Source: Platycnemis pennipes
Taxonomy: Eukaryota; Arthropoda; Insecta; Odonata; Platycnemididae
DNA length: 64,000 nt
Assembly: GCA_933228895.1 (NCBI GenBank)
Contig: OW121855.1
Span: 47,134,698 to 47,198,697 of the forward strand
Direction: 5' to 3'
Shown here piece after piece: positions 25,750-39,100 of this stretch (positions are counted from its first letter, which is position 1; each line of letters starts with the position of its first letter). A model generated the notes under the pieces. That model had not been told where the DNA came from, searched no databases, and saw only the letters and a program-made list of their open reading frames with translations. The position numbers and the translations under genes are program-made.

Positions 25750-28440
25750 AATCACTCTTCGCTTAGCCTATTCTGCTGGCTATTTCTTTCTTGCTTGGTC
25801 CATCACTGGTTACCTACTCGGCATCCTAAATAACAATGCTCTAGCACCTCATTAGGCCTCTGCTTTCTTATTTTAATATTGATCTTAGCCTCTTCTCTCT
25901 TACTGCATGCCAATACCTTTTTTTCTTTTTGTTTATCCTCAGGAGATATCTGGCCATTGATCTTTTACATTGCTATTGCATTACATTTTTAAGCGGGTGC
26001 ATTTTGTGTTACGAAATATCAGTTTAATTCTGCATACTCACGATAAATAGGTGAATATTATACAACATGCCGTCGGAAAGTTGTCGGAAGTGGGAAACAA
26101 AGAGAGTGACCTACTCTTTTCCTTCCGTTGCTCTCATTGTATTCCCTGTATATTTATTGCAAAACGCTTTCGAGGTTTACGAGGAACTTCCGCATACCTC
26201 AAAGACCATATTTCCGAAAGAAAACCTCCTTATGTGTAGTTTCGTGTAATTTTACCAAACTACTTTTACGTTTTTTAGTGGCATTTTTCATCAATTATAT
26301 TCTCAGAAAATTCTTCTTCCTATAGCACAAGTTATCCCCTGCGATAATCAGTAAAACATAAATATTCGCCCAAAAAGCATATGCATTATCATAAAGTTTT
26401 CTTTCTCTTTTTGATCCTTCATAATACTTAGCTAAACTTTAGTCTATGCTAACATTTTCGCAAATTCAATATATATCCTAGATCTCTTACGGAAATTTTT
26501 AACGTTGCTTCAATCTCATGGATGGTAAGATTCCTGTGCAGAGGATCAGTAAGCCTACTAATGTGTTTTATAGGTCATTAAAAGTACTATCGCGATTACT
26601 TGAATCAACATAGTGAATTACGATGATAGGTATTAGACTTCGATTTTCCTTATTTGATAGTTGCGTGAATTTGATGAGGTAATTAACTAACCGGAATTCT
26701 TTATCACATTTGTCATTTAGACTCGTATGTTGGAATGCGGTCCAATTTAAATTGGGATAGGAAGCCAATGCTCAGTCATGCGTTTAGTGACAATTCTTCT
26801 AATAATACACTCTTTTTGCTGAGGCAAGTGTCGCAGTTCTGCAGTGATGCCAAAAAGATGATGATATAATGGTAGTAAATTTTCATCACAAGAGTATTAC
26901 CCCAGAAATTATAACTTGTCTTCACTTGTGTATTTAGAACTGCATAAGAAGTAGCAAATCGCAAAAAGCAAAGCAAAACGCAAACGTCCTGTGAAAACAG
27001 TTTTTTTACATCATTTTACCCACTGAATTTTCTGTCATCCCTAACATTCTGGCTTGTGCGCGCAAGGTTTAATTGTTTTAAATGAGAGTTGGATAATAAA
27101 AAAACCGTGTAGAAAAGCAGTTAAGTAAGACTGATCAGTTAATTCACGCAATAATTTTTGCAAATGCTAATTGGCACTATTTCGTGGACGTAGATGATGC
27201 AGGAAAATCATTTCCAGCAAAATTAACGTTGTCAGGCGTTAAAAGAAACCTCTAGCTCGAATAAACTTGATTGGTGCGTACATCCGATTTTATATTAGAT
27301 ATTTTTTTTTCCAGCCATTCATTTAACTTAACACGGTCGTTGATTTCACGATACGCCGGCCGCAGTGCTTGGATTTTTTCCATATCGGATCAAAAGAGGC
27401 ATTGGAGAAAGGGAAGCTTTTATTTATAAGCGAAAAAATGTCCAACCACACGTGCAAACATATATTTTATGCCATCTCTTTGTTAGCTGTTTCATTTAGC
27501 TTTCGATCCTTTTCGTGCAAAAGAATTGTTTCAGACATTGAGGTTTTTTGATAATTCTCCTATTTTTTAGCGTGGGTAAAGGCTAAAAAAAATCCCGGGG
27601 TCTTAATCATGCAGGCGAACGGAAAGGTATTGAGATTATTTAAGAACATGCAAGAGGCGATGCTGTTCTATTTCACTCCACCCGCCTTAGTTAAGTGTGT
27701 ATATTGAAGTCGGTAAAGCAGAAGGCCTTTATTTCATGAATCTTTCGAGTTATCTCGTTGCTGGGATAAATTTCACCGGTTCCACTATGAAATTTCTCTG
27801 AAAAACGGATCCAGTACACCTCTTGTATGAGACTTCCTTTGTGTGTGAATCCCAGAGTGGTGAGTTCTAAGATATATTCTTTTCACAAGTTCAGTGAGAT
27901 GGGAAATTTCACCTCCCATAACAATGGAAAAATCAGTAGGCCATGCCTAGTGATTGCAAGTTTTATGTGCTTGCATAAGGTAGTAGTTTATTATCCCTTA
28001 GTAAGTAGTTGATGCATTATGTTTTTTTTACCGCCTGAAAAACACCTTTGCGGTAGCTTTTAGAACATTGCGTGGATTTAGATTTAAATAGAATGACTAT
28101 CTAAACATGGTCACGTCACAGTAATCCTTGTTTCGTTCTCTTTTCAATCTCGTATCTGCAGGATATTTGAGTTGATGATTAAAATGTACTCTTGTTGCAA
28201 AGGGTAGGTAAAGCTCTCGCGCACGATTTGTTTAAATCTGGTAAGATCGTTTCGATGGACCTTTCCAAGAGTTCGGCGACGGAAAATATTTGAAACAAAA
28301 GTGATATTTAATGCTTTGTGTGCAAAGACGTCAGGCACCTTTCTACTTCCTATTTTCAATAGGTTTATGTGGTAAGCATTGTAGCAATACAGTCCTTATA
28401 GAACATTTCTGTTCTTTGCTATTTTTATATCACAGATCCT
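25750..28440. other. No supportable gene
   Basis: AT-rich sequence with short open frames only; no element ends or RNA genes recognised. Confidence 0.5.
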
Positions 28441-28449
28441 ATCGATATT

Positions 28450-29075
28450 TTAGCTGGGAAACAGCAACGCACTAAGGATATAATTGGTGGAAAATACTCG
28501 TCTGTAGTGCCGAAAGTACGGAATAAAACCTTTCACTGTTGTTTCCACGGATACGAATAAAATAGGGAATAGTAGGAAGACATTCGGAGCTTTACGCATA
28601 AAAAAATGTTTTTCTTCCCTTACAATTTTAATCTCTTTATTTAATGCACCAAAATTTATAGAATCTCTCCCATACACAAATTTTAATGAGTGATATTTAT
28701 AAGATGTTCTACCAAGCGATACCTGGAAAATAGGTGTTTTCATTTTAAGTGATCTGCCGAAACTCTTGCGGAAGTGTGGAAGCGTATTCTGTGCTATCTT
28801 TCCGTGAGTAAGGGTTAAAGAGTTCCTCATGGCGATGGAAAATCGTCTTTCCTCTTGATCAGCGTGCTAAACCGCGTGCCGATGCTTGTTTTCTGAATTA
28901 TTCGGGTAATGCATTGTGATATTCCGGTGATGTAAGAAATGGTAGCTTGTGCCGTAAGTTTAGTGCTAAATTCTTCCGTCTTCTTTTTAACTTTGGGAAG
29001 ACTCGGAGGAGTCATTTTTAGGTTCGCTACGAGATGATCCCCATCCGCGCCCAACGTAATGACTGATGGCTGCAT
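28450..29075 (-). pseudogene. Penelope-like (RT to GIY-YIG) coding remnant
   Basis: On the minus strand, 29075-28827 is open and contains TISYITGISQCITRIIQK followed by TRFSTLIKRKDD. This matches the linker I know between the reverse-transcriptase and GIY-YIG endonuclease parts of Penelope-like ORFs (a PYI-G-S-x-x-I-x-R-I segment, then a basic block before the endonuclease). After a stop the similarity continues in a different frame: a weak YRIRFHTSARV where the endonuclease should begin, then RYRLVEHLINITH and, past more stops, IL and IKRLKL, in the order of the K-S-A-x-A-E-H...H...IL...KRL-type region. Catalytic integrity is lost. The fragment ends without a clear 3' boundary. The hairpin at 22.99 kb may be a terminus of the same class, but direct linkage is not shown. 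Confidence 0.5.
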
Positions 29076-29079
29076 TCTG

Positions 29080-30555
29080 CTGACTGAAAATGAAGTGGTG
29101 GCGACGGGGAAAATATTCCTAGTAGATTTATATCATCAGTATCTCTGATGATAGAAATAGCGGATAGAATCCCTTGGGCCCAGTTCTGGCGAATACATGA
29201 TCGTTTTCATACATGCCGCAGTGGATGGCGGTTTGACTATAATTGCTCGGTGAAGGGGTCATAGTCTCGTGGCAATAAAGGCTCCCATCGCGCAAAGCGT
29301 GCTAATGGATTCATGCGTTTTCGTGCTCGGATTCCGCGTATGATGCCACTGACCACGTATCGTGCGTGCAATCACGTGCTGACGTTGATGCTGCACCCTT
29401 CCGGAATTCAGATATCATCGTCTTATTATTGTGACATAAAAATGGGATTTATTGGCGAATTATTATTTATTTTTATATCACCCCATTAAAATTTGTCTTA
29501 TTTACCGAAATCGAAGGGTTATTTATTGGAATGTCGAAAAATGTAGATGCTTAGTTCTTAAAGAGAAACCTTTCCCGGAGGAGTGTAACTATCTTCTGTT
29601 AATATTTTATTTTACCAGTGAAATTCAACGACCTAACACCATTATCAAGATTGCCAGTCTTGGCAATGACTCTAAATTGATTTCATCGTTTTAGCGTCAT
29701 TTTCAAGGCTGGTAACATTGACAATGGCTCCAAGACCCGTTTGACACGGTCCAATTTGTTTTCCAACCTATTGTATACTGGATTGTGGCCCACTTGATAC
29801 ATGCCAACTTTCAGCTCAACTAAAATTTCTCAGGCAATTTTTTGCCCAATATAGCATTTAGAGCAAGCTCTATTTTTTGCTTGTCATTCTCCTATCAGAA
29901 GTCAGGTTTGCCATATCCTAGTAGCTAAAACAACAGCGCATATCAATCTTCGTCTGCATTCATTTCTAGACAGTTTTAAAAGTGAAATGTATTTGATAGG
30001 CACTAGTAGTGATAATAATAGTAATAAATTATAATTTTATATTTATTTATATATTTTATTAAAAGCATGAGGCATGCCGATAATACGGGATAAATTAGTT
30101 GTTATGGCCGAAATTGGTCCCAATATGGACACTTGTCATCCGAAACCCAATTTTTAATCAATATTGTGCTGCATTATTGTGTCAATTATTTATCCATAAA
30201 TTCGACACATCAGCGAAACGGGCTTAAGACGTTGAAATCAGTTGGTAGCATAAAGTATAAGTGGAATCATGCAAATGTTTTTATTTTTCTCACGTGTAAC
30301 GTCAACAAATTCCACTACGTATCGCTTGCTTCCTACAATTTAAAGAAATAGTTGTCACCTAGGCACTCTCACTTGCTGGTTTTAAATTCAAGTGTGCATC
30401 ATTTAAAAAATAGTAACTGTCATGGAAAAGAAAACATTTCCAAAATAGAAGACTTCAAATTTGTTGAAACTTCAGTGGGGATGCCTTAAGATATAATTTT
30501 ATACATTTCAATTTCACTGGCGTTAAATCAATCATCAATATCACCATGTTTCATC
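29080..30555. other. No supportable gene
   Basis: No extension of the neighbouring Penelope-like remnant could be followed upstream of 29080, and nothing else is recognised. Confidence 0.45.
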
Positions 30556-30559
30556 AATT

Positions 30560-30990
30560 CTAATGGTTTTTTGATGTAACTCTCCACTTGATTCTTCTGC
30601 CAGCTACGGCCTCATACTTGAATAGTTCATATGTTTTGCTTCCATCATTATTTGCTACTAATATATCGTGGGAGGTTTTTCTTTCCCCTCCATTCCATTT
30701 GCTTTTCTCTCCACAGTTTCTCATCAAATCATCATGTCTCAAAACATGGCCAATCACTAGTAGGTGCTTCCGTCTTCACATTAAATTTTTCTTCATACTT
30801 TTTCCTTTCTCCACTATTATTATAACTCGGTTTTTCCATTTGATCTCCACCATTCTCCTATAACGCGACATTTAGAATGTTTCCTGTTCCGACTTCATTG
30901 CGACTGTGATCGTTCTTGCGTCACTGACATAAAGGAGTACGCTCCATATATAAGTTCTGACAAAGTGTTTCCTTAGTTCTTGAATTTCCA
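30560..30990 (-). pseudogene. Non-LTR reverse transcriptase C-terminal remnant
   Basis: Minus-strand reading, interrupted by stops, gives LRKHFVRTYIWSVLLYVSD, then MSRYRRMVEIKWKNRV, then VIGHVLRHDDLMRN and a basic stretch. The order and spacing fit the C-terminal third of jockey/CR1-type LINE ORF2 proteins (K-x-x-V-x-S-Y-x-W-S-V-L-L-Y-G, W-R-R-M...W, then I-G-H-x-L-R-H). The last 198 bases (30560-30757) are open but unlikely to be expressed alone. It lies on the same strand as the similar remnant at 25.4-25.7 kb and preserves more of the family signature. Confidence 0.6.
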
Positions 30991-30999
30991 GCCTTAGGT

Positions 31000-33900
31000 A
31001 GATTCTTATGGTAAAAAGTCATCTTCGCCTAAGATGTTATACTAACCATAATTCTAGAATATCTGCGTTGTCTAAGAACCAGTTTTAGGCTAAAAGGCTT
31101 GTGTGGACTGATAAACTGTCCTGCTGAAAAGCATATGATTTTACTGAAGATAAAGTTTCCATTCAAGCCTTTACCACCATTAGCTCGACTTATTGTTGGC
31201 TCGACTTGCACGAACAATCGATGATAATAATTGTAACAATTGCCAAGTGTCCTTTAAAACCTTGAGTCGTTTTGACGATTTGAAACCTTTCGACGATTAT
31301 TATGATCCTCAAGGAGTGTTCATTCGAGTGACTCTTCTTTTCTGGTGTACTAAATCCTTTCTTGCACTGTTTTGAGGAATTTTTCCACAACGTCATAAAG
31401 ATTTTAGATCCCCAAGTAAATTAATTATTTCTGTTATTGAGCACCCAGATCGAAGGTCTTTGATGATCACGTATTCCTCAATTGCACGGCTTACTTGATC
31501 TCAACATCGTGGCCATTAGGACGATATCATTGTTTACAAGAAAATTCAGGTTTTCACCGCAGACTACGGGTCACTAGAGTGGAACGTGTACGGATTTTGG
31601 CGACACATCTTGTTTATTGACCCGCGGCAGTTACAAGTCATCATCATCTGTCAACAATACTGAAATTTGTTTGACGCAGATCTCCACTCAATTCTCCTAT
31701 CAGCTAATCTCTTCAAATTTTCTTATTTTTTCTCTTTGATATCCTTCATCACTAGTTCTAACTCGAAATTGACAAATGCGTCTGTGGATGAAACATTGGG
31801 AAATAGTAAGGAGAACGTATTTAGGAATAAGTGCAATTAACTACAAACGTCACAGCTCCTGAAACTTAACGCATTACTAATGATACGGTAGGGACTATTT
31901 AAACATTTCACCTCAATCATTCAGGTATCATTGAATCCTAAAAATATTTTAGTTTAATTTCATATCTTTATATTTTTAATGTCCTGATTAATTCTCCCAG
32001 TGCTATAACTATGCTTGATTGGTTTCATTTAAGGGCAGAAACCCAAATCTCCTAGCTATGGACTCGGCTTTCCCTTGTGAGACAACGCCATTTGATAAAT
32101 ACTTCGGATATGCGCTATTCCTATTTTGGTGATTCTTTATTTAATATGGTATGTATAGCATTAGTTACTAAAAAGAGTGGATCGACAGACCGTAATTTCT
32201 CTGAAAAAGCCACCGATGCTATAATACTAACCTACGCCATCAATATTAATATTTTTGAGGCAACTATGCTAAAAGTATCCCCTGTATTATTCAAATATCG
32301 TAATTAATGACAAGAAACGTGGGTTATATGATCATTAATATAGAAGAAAATACTTGATAAAAAGTACGGACCATTTTTTCGCTGATTTAATTAAGTAAAG
32401 ACCTTGGTCGAATGCCAAAAAGTAATGACCATAATTGTATGGATAATTAGCCTTATAATATATCTTAAGATTTAAAAGAGCTATTCTGTGCCTGGATGAA
32501 AATAACAATCTTCATGGATTTTGCAAAGTGATAATTACCATGAGAAGCTCTCTTTCATCAACCTAAGGGAAACATTTTCAGCTTAAGTACTCATTTTTAT
32601 GTTCAGTCACTATACAGCGACCAATTAATAATACCTCTACCAATCACATAGAAAAAATTTCTCTGTTTAAAGTAATCCCTTAATGCTGTACCTTATAGAA
32701 TGAAAACTGACGTACCTAAATGGAAACTAACGTACAAGAAAATATCCAGGATTGATAGAATTGGATTAGTACTCGACAATTAGGCATTTTTTGCTAGTCA
32801 CTTCGCGAAGGCGTGCATTGCAAACTTTGCATGAATTGGTGAATAAAATTACTCGTGAATTCTGCCACCAAATTCTCATTTCCTGGCGCTTGGGGGGATA
32901 TTAAAAATTATAATTGAAATTTTGGTTTGATTCCAAGGAGTAATGAACCCATGATTCTTGTTTTGGTGCTTACTAGGTCGAAAAAGCAGTGCTCGGCTTC
33001 GGATCTGTCTTCACGTCTCATAAAAAACTTTAAAGGGGTGCTATTATTATGTTTAACGTGTAAGTAAAACTACATTGAAAAAATACATTTTATTTCTGTA
33101 GGTTATAAAGTTCTTGCTTGATAGAACACGAGACTCAACGCTGCATTGAACTTCCTCGTCTTGGCTTTGTTTTCCAAATTTCCACCCAAGCGAACTCGAT
33201 TGCTTTCATTTCCCGTGGCGTAGCAGTCAGCGGAGTTTTTGAAGAATAATTTCCTCGCTTCTTTTGGCTGTATTGTTCCAGGATGCCAAGAGCGTGGAAT
33301 TCTCTTACCTAACGAAATTCCGAAATGGAAGAATTCTGTAGCGCAGGTATGTGTTATTCTGTTATGCTATAGAGTTAGTATCCAACATAAATTACTTACC
33401 CTCATCGACTTCCATCTCCTTTACGTAAATGGATTAATGCATGTGAATTGGCACTGCTACGCTTGTTCACTCTTTAGCGTTGTACGTGTTTGTTGATCAG
33501 GGATCAAGACTAATCAAGAGGATAAGCTGTCCTACTTAGATCATGAAATGAGAAGAGTCAAAGTATTTTATGGAATTTTTGTCTTGGTGTTACATAATAT
33601 TACTGCGAAACCTATATTCACGAAGAATATTGTATTTTATGCTTAATGATACTTGCCAAAGCAGAATTTCATGGTTTAAAAGACTTCGCTGTAAACAAAA
33701 CAAATCCCTTGTGAGAGGTTGGTAAAGTTGTGAACGATGTGAAGAAGGACCCTTACGACCTTTACCTCGTATAAGCTCGAGAAATAATCCGCTAGCAGTC
33801 TGACCTAAGAGGGACATCTCTTCTCCTGCGAATATTAATGATTCTTTATGTTTTTATTCATGAACTATGAATAATTTGAGAGGGAACAGGCTTGGGGATG

Positions 33901-36080
33901 GTAACATTTTGTTTCATACATTCATGGGATAAAATGTACTTCGCCAAAAATTAATTTTCTTCTATTGCGAATATGGAAATGCATTCAAAACTTCTGACCT
34001 CCATAGTCATTTGTGGAAGAACAGCACTTTTTCCCTGACAAAGATCTATCCGGTCGCGTTTGGTGATATAGCTGAGAGAATGCTCCGTGAATGTGGACTG
34101 AAATGGTGGTGACCGAATGCCCTTCATTCAATTATCCTCTTAGTTCTTTCCCAGATATATTAATTACTGTCTCTTCTTGACTCATGGTGTGCACTCGTAA
34201 TTGGTGCTACTGAGATAACACAGATCCTAAAGTTGATATAGAGGGAGAAAGAAAAAATTGCGAAAAAATCCATTGCGATATTCGTTACGAAGCGGGCGCT
34301 TTCGGTACTCCCCCCGTGGAAAGACCGCTTTTCATATACCGATTGCTGAAAGGGGTGTTTTTTTTGTCCTAGCCTCTCAACCGGGACCTTAGCAATCCTC
34401 GCGTCTTTTTGCTCCCGACTTAATAACCTCTTGCACCATTAAGCCTGGTTTAAACGACAACTCTATAGCTTCTCCCGCGTCAAGACCCTTTTGCTCTCTT
34501 CTTCTGAAATCTTTATTAAACGAATGGATCGACCCGGCTGCGTTGCCATGCCCCCTCATTCCCACGCACCCTCTCCCCTTCTCCCTCCGCCCTAGGGCAC
34601 TAAATGACCGCTTTTATTAATCTCGTTTTTCCCCTCTCATTACTCGAGCGTGGCCTTAACCTCCTCCGCCTTTAACTAAAACTTCGGTCATCAAATCCGC
34701 TCCGGCAACTTTGGATCTAGTTCCGTTTTTAACCCTCCTACTTCTTTGCCGACTCCTGTTATTCAGCGGGCGTTGTTCTAACGTTTGAATCGCTGCAAGC
34801 GCTGACTCAAATGAATTTATGATAATGGTCAGGAGGCGTAATGCGGTGATTTTTTTCCGAGCGCGTGATGAATATTTTGCAAGGAATATTTGCTTTTGTC
34901 GGAAGGAAAAAAAAATTCATTTTTGGGAAATCTTTGCCAAACTACAGCGTAAGTTTCATGATTTCTAACAGTTTAAATGACAAATATACTTCGGAGATTT
35001 AATTAGTTTTAAATATAGGTGAATATTTCTCCGTGACCGGTACCCTTCAGGTTGCCCTAAACGCGTACGAAGGTTGTGAAACGTTTGACTTAGTAGTTAT
35101 CTCCCAAGGATGATCACGCTATGCTGGAAGAATTTGATTTCTGCATCCGTAAAATCTGGATACAGGGGAACTAAGAGGATAAGGTCGAGAAAAATGATAT
35201 TTCACTATTAAATGTATCCGTTCAAACATATTTTTCATTAGAATATTTTTTAGCAGTTCATGTGAGCTGTCTGATTTAGGGTCGTGTGTATGATTGTCAT
35301 GCTATAAAACCATCCCCTCGCCTAATAGTTTTTTTTATAATCATGAGACGAAATAAGGATTCAATAGTTAGGAAATTACTTACAGCAGAAACGTATACAT
35401 CTCGAAGATACTGTCTCTAAACGACTTTGTTGCCTGACAACCAGAGAACCTGTGAGCTTCCGATTGCTGCTTCTAGGAAGAAACTCTTCTAGGGTAATTT
35501 TTAATAAAAATTCGTTTCTTCGGAACCCGGACTCGTTTTCCCAGTTCAATTTCCTCAGGTTCCAGGAAACATTGATTGACCCTGAGCTTCACCAATACGT
35601 GACTTCTCGCTACTTCAGGCTTTAAACACCGCCCATCTAAAGCGGAATTAATTTTATATCCGTTATTTCTAAGTGAAGCTAGCTTGGGAAATGAAGTTGA
35701 ACTCCTATTATTCCTTCAACTATTCTTTTAAAACCGCTTAATTGAGTTTAATTGAACCGGATGATAACTTAGATCGTGAATCGCCAATTTATAGAACATC
35801 AACACCACATTTCTTAGATGTAGCTAGCCTAGGAGGTCGTTGGACTGTCTCGGCTGTGTTCTTTCCTATATATTTTGAAAAAGAAGATTTAGAAATTGAG
35901 AAACTCCTTAGAGCGAAACAAATATTTTTTATCTCATTCTTCAAGCCCAAACTCCAAGTTTACATTTTTCTCATGTTATAATTACTATGTCCCTTTGCAT
36001 TTACTTACATAGTTTACATTTACCTTACATCTCTCTGGGTAAATACTGTACTAATTACATGCACTAATTTTAACTCTAGT
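31000..36080. other. No supportable gene
   Basis: Mostly AT-rich unique DNA. 34260-34800 is CpG-richer and C-rich on the plus strand, without a recognisable open frame. A splice-bounded 65-bp block at 33282-33346 is discussed as an observation. No transposon ends were recognised. Confidence 0.5.
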
Positions 36081-36084
36081 GCAC

Positions 36085-36167
36085 GTACGTGGTGCGTGTT
36101 TGTTCATAATTCACCCCCTGCCTCATACCCTCGAGGTGGTTTTCAGGGTAACCTGTAGATAGATACG
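36085..36167 (+). mobile_element. Diverged LINE 3' end, plus strand
   Basis: The segment has the same block order as the LINE tail read in its sense direction: TTCACCCCCTGCC, then ACC with loop CTCGA and GGT, then CAGGGTAACCTGTAGAT. The stem elements CCCTG/CAGGG and ACC/GGT survive although the loop and flanks have changed. It is clearly older than the other copies. Confidence 0.5.
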
Positions 36168-36169
36168 CA

Positions 36170-39100
36170 ATCTTTGATTCCTTTAGAATGAGAATGCATT
36201 CTGTCATAAAATTAAGTCTTGAAACATTCCACTCTCATAGCTATGTGTTTTCAACTTTGTGATACTTTCTTCTCCCAAGTTGCACTTAAAGTTTTATAAT
36301 CCATCCATAAGTTTATAAGTATGACTGCGACAACTGGGATCTCCTGGGAATAAACCAATTCTGGATAATACTAATCCTTCCGTAATTTGTCAGAAAAACT
36401 TCTACATTGCTAACTCCTTCGTCGTTAAATCATACTTCCACGCGTTCATACTAATGATCTGGTCAAAGCAGAGTAACTTATAAAATAATCAAAATAACTA
36501 TAATAGTGATTCTGACCAACATTCCGCGCCAGATGGACGAACCTTGTTGAGAACTTATTTTAATTGAATTAGCAATGCAATCTTCGAAATTATGTCAGAT
36601 AGGCCTCTGCTCTGTCTTTCAGGAATATGACAGCATTTGAGAGAGATTTCTATTACGTTTTGTTTTAACGAATATCTGATCTTGGTTTATCCAAGAACGG
36701 CTATTAGTTATCAAAAAAATGAAAAATATCTAAGTAACCCGTAATAGAGATATTAAAGATAAAATTATTCATGAATACCAAATCCGTATCCGTATCGTAG
36801 AGATTACTCTTTATTTGCAGTATGAGAAACTAATTTGAAATGAAATGGATATTTTTAGAGTCTTATCTGTTTTGTATTCTACAAGCGATTTTTCCTGTAC
36901 ATCTCATTAGCATATCAGAACATCATTGCATTTCTAACCTTTGTAGCATAATAAAATTGATGCTAGACAGCCAACAACTTTTGGATTCCATATTTTTTTG
37001 TTCTCAATTTTAAGTATGGCCTTGAAGATGCATTGTGAAATTTTATAGGCACGATATCATGCGGTTGTGGACTTCAAGAGGTTCCTAAGGTATTTTTTCC
37101 ACAAGATTCTTCTCAGCTAGTGGCCACGTGAAAAGAGATGGCATTGAACTCGGATGACACCTAGATACACACTTCTGCAAATGCTGCCGTCCTCCGTTCG
37201 TCCACTCTCTGGAGAAAAAAAAATTCCGATGAGTTATTTTCTCTCAACTGCTCTTCAAACGTGCTCATTGTCGCGTGGCACCTGCTTTGAAATTCAACGT
37301 CCCTCCCCGAACTTCGCGCTCTCCCCACTCCGTCCCGCGGAAATTACAGAAAAGAACGATGTTCCGTCGCGCACGGATCTTTCCGCCTCCCTCCCGGCTC
37401 TCGTTTCTCCAAAACTTCGGACGTGACGAGCCGTCAAATAATTTCGGGAGCGACTTGCGCCGCACGTGAGAATGGGAGGTCGACCTCCTGCCCTTGAGAG
37501 ACTGCATTCGCTCCCAGCTTCATTATTATTTTCTTTTTGCCCCCCCCCCCCCTAACTGGAACCCACTCCTCCCCACCTCCGACAACACTGCGATTATTTA
37601 TTCAGCTCCACCTTTTGAGGCGCAAGCCCATTTCGGCCTGCCAATGACTTTCGGAGCTTTTGTTGTGCGGACGGGCATATTTATTTGCGCGGGTGGTCGA
37701 AATTCTTTTGGTTCGTCGCGAGGGTTTTCATTTGTTTTCGACCCACGGGACCCTTTTTCATTCGTCCGCTCCCGAGTTTAGGTCTCGATTTCAAGCGGTC
37801 CTGATCGCGGGAGATTCTTAAAAGGCTTGGTGGAAATTCAAGTTCGGGGTTATATTTAAATATCAGGAGTGAACGACGACCGTTCTGCAGGAAGCTCCAT
37901 AGGACTCATTAAATCTCAACCAACATTGGTAACCCATAGTTACGTGGTCAAACAAATTCCATAAAACTATTTTGGACGTTCAACTTCAAACCCCTACGAT
38001 CGCTGAACCATTCTAATAATTTGAAAGAAATTCAGTCATACCCCAATCCACCTGTCCTTGCTCATTTCAAAGACGCTCTTTCGCTGCTGACCAAAACCAC
38101 GTAGGCACAGGCATCGCCTTAAGATAAATAGGTTTTGTGTGTCAAACGTTAGCATTAATAAAGCTAATTGGTTAAGTTAATCATTAAGCATCCGGTTAAG
38201 TTATTAACCGTAGACTTTTATCTCTAAAATAGCATTGGGTGAGAGGAACGTATTAGTATTTTTGCAAGGGAATGAAACATATCAATGAGCATTTTTAGTT
38301 AAGAATTTTTCTAATAAAATCGAATTATCATCATTAGTTCTGTAAATGATGACAGTAAAATAATTATTTAATGTGACGTAATGTAAATAAAAACCTTATT
38401 GTTATCCCACTGATTAGAGATCTCTCTACCGAATAGAGGTCTACGAAATTTATGTACGCGACACTTTTTTACGATGAATTTTTTTCTATCGGAATTATCG
38501 CATGGCTTCAAGCGCAGTTTCAAATCGCAGGTTATAAAAAGCGTCTAGAATAAAAAGGTGGAATCACTATGCATAGGAATAGAGATTGGTATCTTTTTTG
38601 AGGGCTCCATTTTGAAATACGGAAATTGGAAAATTGTTTCAATTTTACACCGCTGCCATATGAAGGGGGGAGTAAAGGAGGGTGATGGTATCTTCAATTC
38701 ACCGGAACTGAGTCCGTCTATGGAACAAAAACCTAACTGGAAGCCTTTGATATCTTAATTCAGAAATCTTATAGAGCTCTCCTGATACATATTGGAATAG
38801 ATTTTTTTAAATGAAAGACGAATTGAGACTATGAACAAGCTACTCAAACAATCGACTTCATAGGCTTAATGCAGCAATAGGTTTCAGTTTAAATCATCCA
38901 TTAAGGAGAGTAGCAATTTGAGAAGCGAGGTCTTAATAAAAAAATAAGTTCTTACCTTTAAAAAACTGTGGGATAGTGAGCTGAAGTTGAGTATTTCGAT
39001 GCTGCCAATTTGTATGTGCTTTTGAGGTTCGAAAAAGTTTGCTCAACCTTATCGAGCTGGATTTTCTACCTCTATCACGGGAACACTGTAAATAATTTCT

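Noticed and set aside
33239..33346. THAP zinc finger gene
   Set aside because: Only a C-x-V-P-G-C-like start is present; the later C-x-x-H and core residues are missing and a splice acceptor may cut through it.
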